8,642 nt of DNA from Burkholderiales bacterium (lineage in GTDB: Bacteria > Pseudomonadota > Gammaproteobacteria > Burkholderiales > Burkholderiaceae_B): the NCBI GenBank assembly GCA_005788065.1, contig SXZD01000256.1, positions 1 through 8,642 on the forward strand. Direction: 5' to 3'. The notes under the pieces were generated by a model. That model was not told the origin of the DNA, ran no database searches, and worked only from the letters and a program-made list of their open reading frames with translations. Both the position numbers and the translations under genes were made by a program. Positions 1 to 6,030 of this stretch are shown here, piece after piece (the stretch's first letter is position 1; every line of letters begins with the position of its first letter).

Positions 1-316
1 CACCGGTGCGCATTTCGGCAATCTTGCCCTGGTGCAAGGCCATGCCGCCAATGAGTTGCACATCAAAATGCCGCATGCCGTGAACCCGTTTGCCCGCTTC
101 GCGCACAACGGCAAAGGCCTCGGGCAACAGGTCATCCAGACTTTCGCCATTGGCATGGCGGGTGCGGAATTCCCCGGTTTTGGCAGCCAGTTCCGCGTCG
201 CTCAGCGGCGAGACGGAGGACTCCAAAGCATTGATTTTATTGACGACATCCCGGTATTGCTTGAGAAGCCGGTCGTTGCGGCTGCCAAACAGGCGGGTCA
301 GGACGTTTGCTATCAT
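1..316 (-). CDS. secA: SecA preprotein translocase ATPase, N-terminal part (cut by window edge)
   Basis: SecA is the cytosolic ATPase motor that drives unfolded preproteins through the SecYEG channel. Only the first 105 codons lie here. The gene begins with ATG at 316 and continues off the left edge. The translation starts MIANVLTRLFGSRNDRLLKQ, the typical SecA amino terminus with its short amphipathic helix. It then runs through the region that precedes nucleotide-binding domain 1 to HFDVQLIGGMALHQGKIAEM and RTG, which is the Q-motif region leading into Walker A (family form MRTGEGKT). The window ends inside that motif. The start is set by agreement with the family N-terminus. The bases just upstream (5'-CCACCTCTCT) contain no good Shine-Dalgarno sequence. 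It is divergent from dciA, an arrangement common in beta- and gammaproteobacteria. Confidence 0.96.
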   Translation of the reverse strand, partial: MIANVLTRLFGSRNDRLLKQYRDVVNKINALESSVSPLSDAELAAKTGEFRTRHANGESLDDLLPEAFAVVREAGKRVHGMRHFDVQLIGGMALHQGKIAEMRTG

Positions 317-374
317 AGAGAGGTGGCGGCAGAGCCCCGGAAACAGGGCAACAGCGGTTTTTTTGAAGGGTCAA

Positions 375-405
375 AGTTTACCACGCGGGCTCACCCCAGC
401 GTCAC
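375..405 (-). promoter_or_regulatory. Probable sigma70-type promoter of secA
   Basis: On the minus strand the motif TGG-TAAACT (383 to 375) resembles an extended -10 element. GTGACG (405 to 400) sits 19 bases further upstream as a weak -35 with 4 of 6 consensus positions. It lies about 60 bases before the secA start. The spacing is longer than ideal, but an extended -10 tolerates a poor -35. This is a motif reading by eye only. I found no convincing promoter for dciA in the same 225-base spacer. Confidence 0.35.
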
Positions 406-532
406 CCATGTGGGGTCGCGCACGCATTTGCCTGCGATCGGGCACCAGACAGAAGCCGGGCACGGGTATTCTGTGGCAGGCCTTGGATCTGCCATGGCAA
501 GGCTGGCCCGGCCCGGCCGTCAGCAATTCATC

Positions 533-544
533 GGAGACAGAATG
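533..544 (+). promoter_or_regulatory. Ribosome binding site and start of dciA
   Basis: GGAG at 533-536 stands five bases before ATG 542. The reading frame is open far upstream, back to position 32, but that part lies antisense to secA and has no family resemblance. This ribosome binding site therefore decides the start. Confidence 0.75.
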
Positions 545-1024
545 AGCAAAGCGCCATCCGGACGTCAGGCCCTGCAGTGGCTTGAGCGCAAGGGCAGCCC
601 GGGAGCCGCCGGCCTGCTGCGGCAGGCGCACGACCTCGCCCGCCTGCAGACCGACATCGACGCCTGGGCCGCCATCGGGCGCCTTAAACTGTTTGCCGGC
701 CCGCTCAAGGAGGGGCGCCTGCGCCTGTTCACCGATCACCCCGCCATGCTCGCCCGCGCACGGCAGCAAATGCCCTCTTTGCTTACCCGGCTGAACGAGC
801 GCGGCTGGCGCATTGAAAACATCGACCTAAAAGTGCGCAGCCGCCCGTCCGACCCGGTAGAGGCAGAGCGGCCCAAGCGGGGGCATTTTGGCGACAAGGC
901 CGGTTCAAACTGGGTCGAACTGCTCGACCAGTTGCATGATGAACGCCTCAAAGAGGTGACGCGGCGGCTCTGCGAGCGGAATGGCTGGGATCATCCCTCG
1001 AAAGATTTCAACCAAAAGGGGTAG
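542..1024 (+). CDS. dciA: DciA (DUF721), replicative helicase loader/operator
   Basis: DciA binds the replicative helicase DnaB and helps load it at the origin in bacteria that lack DnaC. The 160-residue product carries the DUF721 domain at about residues 15-100. The core reads GRLKLFAGPLKEGRLRLFTD, then HPAMLARARQQMPSLLTRL and a strand IENIDLKVRS, which matches the family's KH-like pattern of strands and helices. The remaining 60 residues form a charged linker and a helix, LLDQLHDERLKEVTRRL. The neighbourhood secA-dciA-lpxC is a conserved synteny in proteobacteria. The product name rests on the domain and on this synteny; the function is known from the family, not shown here. The gene is GC-rich (43 of 60 bases in one sampled line). 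It is followed after 63 bases, on the same strand, by the kinase gene, with no obvious terminator between, so co-transcription is plausible. Its last 30 residues resemble the C-terminus of the phosphatase further downstream (see findings). Confidence 0.88.
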   Translation: MSKAPSGRQALQWLERKGSPGAAGLLRQAHDLARLQTDIDAWAAIGRLKLFAGPLKEGRLRLFTDHPAMLARARQQMPSLLTRLNERGWRIENIDLKVRSRPSDPVEAERPKRGHFGDKAGSNWVELLDQLHDERLKEVTRRLCERNGWDHPSKDFNQKG

Positions 1025-1025
1025 G

Positions 1026-1089
1026 ATTTTGATGGTAGGCCGCAGCAGGAATAGGATTGCCCTCCTCTTCTTTCCTGCCCCATCAAAAT
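1026..1089 (+). repeat. Nested inverted repeat ending on the kinase start codon
   Basis: ATTTTGATGG (1026-1035) and CCATCAAAAT (1080-1089) are a perfect 10-base inverted repeat. Inside it lies a second perfect pair, GCAGGAA (1045-1051) and TTCCTGC (1072-1078), leaving a 20-base loop. As RNA the pairs could stack with a lopsided internal bulge (nine bases against one). The outer right arm ends on the first two bases of the kinase ATG at 1088. It is not a normal intrinsic terminator, because no U-run follows. It could hinder ribosome access to the kinase start, or be a DNA operator. Neither role is proven. Confidence 0.55.
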
Positions 1090-3166
1090 GCCCAATATTG
1101 CTGACCACATCGCCCGCACCACAGGATGTCACCTTATCGAAGGCGCGAGCGACAACAATGCCAAGGCTTTGCTCCACAGTGCACAGATCATGGACTGTCG
1201 CCTGCAAAAGCATCTCTATGACGGCGTTGTTGGCATGATCGACAATCAGGCACTCGGCTGCCAACTGACCGCCACCCATCTGAAAACACTTGCGGCAGTG
1301 GCCAACAAGAGCCTGCTGCTGTCGCGCAGCAGTCCCCGTACATCGAGCACGCTGGGTGAATTCGAGTACATGTGCAAAAGGTATGCCGGGTTGCTCGAGG
1401 GCAAGCGAAGTGAAACTTCACATACAGCACCAGGAAAATTCACTTGCATCAACAAGCAGCCCAAATCGCGGGAGTTTCCGAACGCAAAACCCCGCCACAC
1501 GCTATGGCAACACGGAGATGAGACCTACGAGTTCCTCACATGGATGAGCAATGAGGAACTCAATCGCGTGCAGGGTCGTTTTGCCACCCACGAGGGCATC
1601 TGGGGAGTGACATCCGAAAAGCATCGCACCAAGCCACTGCACGGCGAACTGCGCACCGAAAACAAAATTACGCTGGGTCGGGGTGCTTTCGGAACCGTTG
1701 CCTTGGCCCGGCACGTTCAGAGCGATACGTATGTCGCGCTGAAAAAGAGTCACCCTATCGTGCTGGATGACGGTCACGTCATGCACCCGAAAACCCTGAG
1801 CATTATCCCCCGGGTCAATGACGGCACCCGTAGCGGTATCGCCACGGTTTTTTTAAGCGAGTACCTGTACAGCTCCTCCGCCGCCAAAACGGCGCAACAT
1901 GGGCGGCTTGAAAAATCCACCTACACCATGCTTGAGCTTGGCATATGCGATCTGCAAAAGATGTTCGACTGGCTCCCCCTGCTGCGTTACCTCACCGATC
2001 CTGCCAACATACAGAAAGACCATTGGCTGCGAACCCTTGCTGAACTGGTGAAACTTGACCCCAACGCTGCTGGCAACAGTCGGGCAATGGAGAGCCCCCA
2101 GGCACTTCTGAATGCCGTAGTCGAACGGATCGAGGGCATGGTCCGCCTGTCTGGGAGCACCTTCGGAAACCCCGAAACTGTTCGCAAATTCATGAACCGG
2201 CTGGCCTATCAGATGCTTGAATCAGTCAACCAGATGCATCTGGCCGGATATGCGCACAACGACATCAAGCCCAACAACTTTGTGGTTGCAACAACAGCAA
2301 ACGGGTTGCTTCGTGTGAAACTGGTCGACTTTGACCTGAGCGACAAAATCAACGAGAAAATCGGCGTTCCACGAGATGTCTATGCCAAGCTGTTTTCTGC
2401 ACCTCAAGTGCAATCCACTGAAGCGAACAACAACCCACGCCTGAATGATGCCTATTCACTTGGCTGCAGTATCAAGGCACTTGATGGCGAAACACTGCCG
2501 GAACTGCTGCAACGCCGTGAACAGGCAACCGGGCGTAAAAATGAATTTGGCGAATCGCTGGCGACCAGCATGCTGAAGGCCGCAACCGGGGACCGATTGC
2601 TGATTTCTGCCAATCGTCACAAACCGGTGAGACACAGACGGGAGATTGAGGCGCTGCATGACAACCTCCCGGAGTTAGCTGGCCTGCATACCATCTCTGA
2701 TCTGCTCTGCCATCCGCATGCGGGCAAGCGTTATTCCGTCGAACAGGCCATGCGATCCCCGCCATTCAATCAGCCAGACGGAATGCTGAGCGAGAGAGAG
2801 TTCAGCGACATGTTGTCTCAGGCATTACGACATGCCCGGATCATTGAAAAACTGCAGACCAGCAACCAGACAAATCCTGCCAACGACCTGCAGGCCATGA
2901 TCAAGGACTGTGAGCAGACCATGAAATCATTCACCATCCGGGAGTTCAATCGCGCCAATACGATGGCTCACCTCGAATCACGGGCACTGGCCCGAAGAGG
3001 GCGAACAGAACTGTTAAGCCGTTCTGAAGCCGTCGACAACCAGATCATGGAGGGCAACGCCGAGGCACACATGCGTCGTTTGGGCCGCTCTTTGAACCCC
3101 GCCAATCTTTTCAAGAGCAAAGACAGAAAAGAAGCTGAATACTCATACAAGCCAAGGAGGCCATGA
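1088..3166 (+). CDS. Eukaryotic-type Ser/Thr protein kinase with long N- and C-terminal extensions
   Basis: A 692-residue protein with a Hanks-type kinase domain at about residues 191-560. Visible motifs in order: Gly-rich loop GRGAFGTV (197-204); ATP-anchoring Lys219 in YVALKKS; hinge YTMLELG (279-285); catalytic loop HNDIKPNNF (390-398) with Asp392, Lys394 and Asn397; metal-binding Asp414 in DFD, where most kinases have DFG; SAPQ in place of APE; DAYSLG with Asp454; and Arg548 in the subdomain XI motif. HND replaces HRD, so it is a non-RD kinase. Lys219 to Asp392 spans about 170 residues, longer than usual, implying an insert at about 296-365. I recognise no domain in the first 190 residues. 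The last 130 are charged and end in a basic tail, KPRRP. No membrane segment or signal peptide is seen, so it is cytosolic or exported by another route. The ATG at 1088 is the first start after an in-frame stop at 1052 and has no clear Shine-Dalgarno; ATGs at 1190 and 1235 are possible alternatives. Its stop overlaps the phosphatase start. The kinase family call is firm; substrates are unknown. Confidence 0.85.
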   Translation: MPNIADHIARTTGCHLIEGASDNNAKALLHSAQIMDCRLQKHLYDGVVGMIDNQALGCQLTATHLKTLAAVANKSLLLSRSSPRTSSTLGEFEYMCKRYAGLLEGKRSETSHTAPGKFTCINKQPKSREFPNAKPRHTLWQHGDETYEFLTWMSNEELNRVQGRFATHEGIWGVTSEKHRTKPLHGELRTENKITLGRGAFGTVALARHVQSDTYVALKKSHPIVLDDGHVMHPKTLSIIPRVNDGTRSGIATVFLSEYLYSSSAAKTAQHGRLEKSTYTMLELGICDLQKMFDWLPLLRYLTDPANIQKDHWLRTLAELVKLDPNAAGNSRAMESPQALLNAVVERIEGMVRLSGSTFGNPETVRKFMNRLAYQMLESVNQMHLAGYAHNDIKPNNFVVATTANGLLRVKLVDFDLSDKINEKIGVPRDVYAKLFSAPQVQSTEANNNPRLNDAYSLGCSIKALDGETLPELLQRREQATGRKNEFGESLATSMLKAATGDRLLISANRHKPVRHRREIEALHDNLPELAGLHTISDLLCHPHAGKRYSVEQAMRSPPFNQPDGMLSEREFSDMLSQALRHARIIEKLQTSNQTNPANDLQAMIKDCEQTMKSFTIREFNRANTMAHLESRALARRGRTELLSRSEAVDNQIMEGNAEAHMRRLGRSLNPANLFKSKDRKEAEYSYKPRRP

Positions 3167-3168
3167 TG
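3154..3168 (+). promoter_or_regulatory. Strong ribosome binding site in a kinase-phosphatase stop/start overlap
   Basis: AAGGAGG at 3154-3160 is a full-length anti-16S match inside the last codons of the kinase. It precedes two adjacent start codons, ATG 3163 (two bases away) and ATG 3166 (five bases away). The kinase stop TGA occupies 3164-3166, giving the overlap ATGATG. Spacing favours 3166, which would make the phosphatase one residue shorter. The arrangement indicates translational coupling, so the two proteins are probably made together. The kinase start has no comparable site. Confidence 0.8.
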
Positions 3169-6030
3169 GGTGGCGCAATAGCAGTCAGAACAGGATCCAT
3201 CCGAACAGAAATGGCTTATGCGCAGCATCCTGCAGCGAGCCTCGAACCCGAGACCGCGCGCGACAATGTTACAGAGACCCGTCCCCGACGTTTTGACCCC
3301 TTCGACGTCAGTGTGCCGGTTCGCGACGGGATCGCAAGCCTGTTCGCCGAGATCGAAAGAAGCAACTTCAATACGCAGACCGAATATCAGTCAGTCCAGA
3401 AAATTCTGGCTGTATGGTGTATGCGTGCCTGCTGTAGCGCGCTGTTTGGTCACCCCCATGAAATGGAATGCCGGCTGGGGGCCACAACACTCAAGCTGGA
3501 TGCAAATGGTCTGATGCGGCTGCTGGCCGTGTGGCCCCCCACGCTTTCCAGCAAAAGAGAGCTTGAACAGGTTCTTCAGCAGATGGGATCCAGCCCCAAC
3601 AGGCCCTTCTCGCCCCAGGACTGCCACCTGCTTGGCGACCCGCTTCAAGTGCGGCGATTCACAACCGATGCACAGCAAAAAAAGCCGACCCTGCTGAGCA
3701 AAGTGACGCTGGTTCCGCTGGGTTCTCACAAGCTTCAACAACTGGTCATGTTTCTGGACCATATCATTCCTTCAAGTCTGGATGCACGACAGCAATCCCT
3801 GGCCGAGCGGGTTATTGCCTGCCTGCCAGTCAAACATCAAGGCAATCTGAGAAATCTCCGATGCGACTTGATCGGCGCAAAAGCATATGCGCAAGTATTG
3901 TCGGCCGCCGCAAGCGCACAAGCACTTCCCCCTGTACTTCAAGCCTTCTGGAACAACTGCGCAAGCAACCGCGCCCTGCAGAAAGCGTTCCTCAGAAACC
4001 CTGCTGTTGCAGCGGGATTGCTGGGTCATCTGTCGGCGCAAACCCATACCACAGCCCCTACGGACATTTGGGAAAGCAATCTGGGGCAACAGATGGTCAA
4101 CGGAAGGCCCAAGCAGGTCGTCAACAAACAGATCATGCAGTGGATCCGGAATACCTTCAAATCGCGGACCCGACTGATGTTCGAGAGACTTGAAAAATTT
4201 GCGGGCTTTTCAACCTATGATGTGACATCGGTACCGAGTCATTTCAGTAACATCCGCTGCCCGAAATCAACTGCCGTAAAACTCGTCATACCGCCAGAAA
4301 GGCGTCAAATCGGTATTCACGCCAATCACGTGAAGATCGATTCACAAACCAGTGTCATCGCCGCAATGCAACCTGTGGTCACCAGCAAGGACAACAAAGA
4401 GCCCAATGCAGAGAACTTGAATGCGTTTCTGCACATGGCCACGCTGGGTGAAAAAAATGTCATCTTTGACCTTCGAACACCCGCATCTTCAGATCCACGC
4501 GACTTTGAGTATTGCCCCATCACAACCAATGCGCAGGTACTTGCACAGACCGAACAGGGACAAACTGTTTGCATCGATTGCCTGAACCACCAGTCCAATT
4601 CTGACGGCTTTCTGCATGAAAAAAAATTACGCGTCACCACACTGAATCAACAAACAAAAGAGTTGACTGTCTTTCGCGTGCAATCGTGGCCTGACCACGG
4701 TACCGTCAGCCCGGAAAAACTCAGACAACTCAGAGAGCAACTCGACGAATGCCTCGCTCAGGGGGCTCATGTCACCGTTCACTGCCGGGCTGGGGTAGGC
4801 CGAACCGGAACACTGTTGGCTTATGCAAAAGCACATCGTCGTATCTTTGCGGGCGACGGAATGAAGTTACTCAGCAAAAACGGGCAGATCGACAGGAATA
4901 TGCTGCTTGAGTTCGTCGCAACGGCCGTCATCGAGGGGCGCTGCGAAAGGGGACAAAGTTTTGTTCAGACGCCAGAGCAACTGGAACTCATTGTAGAAAC
5001 CCTGCAACAAGACATACAACAGCAACAAGCCGGACCGCAGCTGGCGGTTGCAGATACGGGTACTACGACACGCACATCAAGCCACGTGCCCGCTCAAGCA
5101 CCTGCTCAAGTACCTGCTCAAGTACCTGCTCAAGTACCTGCTCAAGTACCTGCTCGAGTACCTGCTCAAGTACCTGCTCAAGTACCTGCTCGAGTGCCTG
5201 CTCAAACAGCCACTCGTACAACGACTGAAGTACCCTCGCAGTCATCCATCAATTCGTCACGCATCGCCGAAAACGCGCAGCCTACGCAGCATCCCATTTG
5301 GCTCAACTCAGGTACAACCGCAATCATTTCGAACGAACCCAAAGGCCAAGATGAGAGGTTGTCGCATTGGGAGCAACTACTCAAGCACGATGCGCCCGTG
5401 ATTGAATTCGTATCCGATCGGAAGCGACTTGCAGGTCAGGAAAATTGCCATGAAAAAGGACTTTCCTGGATCACACAGTGGCATCTGTCAAATATGAATG
5501 GAGGAATAGACGGACCCGACATGTTTATCGGCAGCAACCGCATAGATCGCATCGAACCCATGCAAGTCGACAATAGCGACGCTAGCCTGCTGGAAGCAAC
5601 ACACTACAGAATTCATTGGACTGATTTCTCAAACCCACATCAACCCCGCGCAAAACAGATTGATTACAGGCAAATCTACACGACCTTCGATGGCAGGCAA
5701 CTGACAGCCGATCAGCTTGATGCGATCATCAATACCACAGCCCGCCTGCTCTCACATGAAATGGTACGTTTGACCAGTGCATCAGGGTTTGGTCGAACAA
5801 GTGCGGTTTTGACTGCTTATGCAATCGCCATGGAAATCGATGATGGCAAAATCGAGGATCCTGAGGGATTGCGCATTCGCCTTGATGATTTCATCGCGAA
5901 AGGGAAACTACTCAGGGGAGAAGCTTTTTTCATCCACACCCAACAGCAACATGATGAACTGTTGCGATTTGCGTTACGCAGACTGCATGAACGGCACGGG
6001 TGGAATCAGGCCAAAGCCCAATCCGACTGA
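3163..6030 (+). CDS. Tandem protein tyrosine phosphatase: active D1, pseudophosphatase D2
   Basis: A 955-residue protein (numbered from ATG 3163; ATG 3166 fits the ribosome binding site better). Residues 1 to about 340 match nothing I recognise. D1 (about 350-625) has a classical PTP layout: FSNIRCPKSTAVKL (from 361), resembling the substrate-recognition loop; WPD loop W509-P510-D511; signature HCRAGVGRTG with Cys541 and Arg547; and a Q-loop, FVQTPEQL. It should hydrolyse phosphotyrosine through a cysteinyl-phosphate intermediate. A Gln-rich stretch and a Val-Pro-Ala-Gln repeat linker (642-681) follow. D2 (about 740-950) repeats the pattern with WTD (819-821), a P-loop TSASGFGRTS and a Q-loop-like RGEAFFIHTQQQ. 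The nucleophile position is Ser872, with Arg878 kept, so D2 should be catalytically dead but may still bind phosphate. The codon is AGT, one base from TGT (Cys). No signal peptide or membrane span is seen. It is coupled to the kinase upstream, suggesting opposing activities. The last 25 bases overlap the end of lpxC on the other strand. D1 could be an effector-like PTP (as YopH or SptP) or a regulator; sequence alone does not tell. Confidence 0.84.
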   Translation: MMGGAIAVRTGSIRTEMAYAQHPAASLEPETARDNVTETRPRRFDPFDVSVPVRDGIASLFAEIERSNFNTQTEYQSVQKILAVWCMRACCSALFGHPHEMECRLGATTLKLDANGLMRLLAVWPPTLSSKRELEQVLQQMGSSPNRPFSPQDCHLLGDPLQVRRFTTDAQQKKPTLLSKVTLVPLGSHKLQQLVMFLDHIIPSSLDARQQSLAERVIACLPVKHQGNLRNLRCDLIGAKAYAQVLSAAASAQALPPVLQAFWNNCASNRALQKAFLRNPAVAAGLLGHLSAQTHTTAPTDIWESNLGQQMVNGRPKQVVNKQIMQWIRNTFKSRTRLMFERLEKFAGFSTYDVTSVPSHFSNIRCPKSTAVKLVIPPERRQIGIHANHVKIDSQTSVIAAMQPVVTSKDNKEPNAENLNAFLHMATLGEKNVIFDLRTPASSDPRDFEYCPITTNAQVLAQTEQGQTVCIDCLNHQSNSDGFLHEKKLRVTTLNQQTKELTVFRVQSWPDHGTVSPEKLRQLREQLDECLAQGAHVTVHCRAGVGRTGTLLAYAKAHRRIFAGDGMKLLSKNGQIDRNMLLEFVATAVIEGRCERGQSFVQTPEQLELIVETLQQDIQQQQAGPQLAVADTGTTTRTSSHVPAQAPAQVPAQVPAQVPAQVPARVPAQVPAQVPARVPAQTATRTTTEVPSQSSINSSRIAENAQPTQHPIWLNSGTTAIISNEPKGQDERLSHWEQLLKHDAPVIEFVSDRKRLAGQENCHEKGLSWITQWHLSNMNGGIDGPDMFIGSNRIDRIEPMQVDNSDASLLEATHYRIHWTDFSNPHQPRAKQIDYRQIYTTFDGRQLTADQLDAIINTTARLLSHEMVRLTSASGFGRTSAVLTAYAIAMEIDDGKIEDPEGLRIRLDDFIAKGKLLRGEAFFIHTQQQHDELLRFALRRLHERHGWNQAKAQSD
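5086..5205 (+). repeat. Ten tandem 12-bp repeats encoding Val-Pro-Ala-Gln
   Basis: Ten consecutive units of consensus GTACCTGCTCAA encode (V/A)-P-A-(Q/R) at residues 642-681 of the phosphatase. Units 1, 2 and 10 diverge slightly (GTGCCC..., GCACCT..., GTGCCT...). Units 6 and 9 end in CGA and give Arg. The central units are almost identical in DNA, which indicates recent copy-number change by slippage. Because 12 is a multiple of three, gain or loss of units keeps the frame and only changes the length of the Pro-rich linker between D1 and D2. There are no spacers, so this is not a CRISPR array. Confidence 0.95.

Noticed and set aside
333..364. Terminator made of GCCC/GGGC plus the T-run at 358-364
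   Set aside because: The possible stem is only four pairs and is separated from the T-run by about eight bases; no gene ends there on the plus strand.
32..541. Upstream extension of the dciA reading frame back to an ATG at position 32
   Set aside because: This stretch is antisense to the genuine secA N-terminus and to its promoter region, has no family resemblance, and dciA has a good ribosome binding site at 533-536.
1026..1089. Intrinsic terminator after dciA
   Set aside because: The inverted repeat has a long loop and a bulge, and no T-run follows the right arm.
1024..1090. Mobile element boundary or attachment site at the left end of the inserted pair
   Set aside because: No matching direct repeat was found at the right end near 6006-6030, and there is no transposase, integrase or tRNA in the window.
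5086..5205. CRISPR-like array
   Set aside because: The units are 12 bases and directly adjacent, with no spacers, and they are in frame within a gene.
5063..5245. A minus-strand frame reading VLEQVLEQ across the repeats
   Set aside because: Same explanation: it is the complement of the repeat, with no start signal or flanking coding evidence.
5048..5401. A plus-strand frame reading LLKYLLKYLLKY across the 12-bp repeats, like an amphipathic helical peptide
   Set aside because: Any tandem 12-bp repeat without stops gives a periodic peptide in every frame. There is no ribosome binding site, and the VPAQ frame is continuous with both PTP domains.
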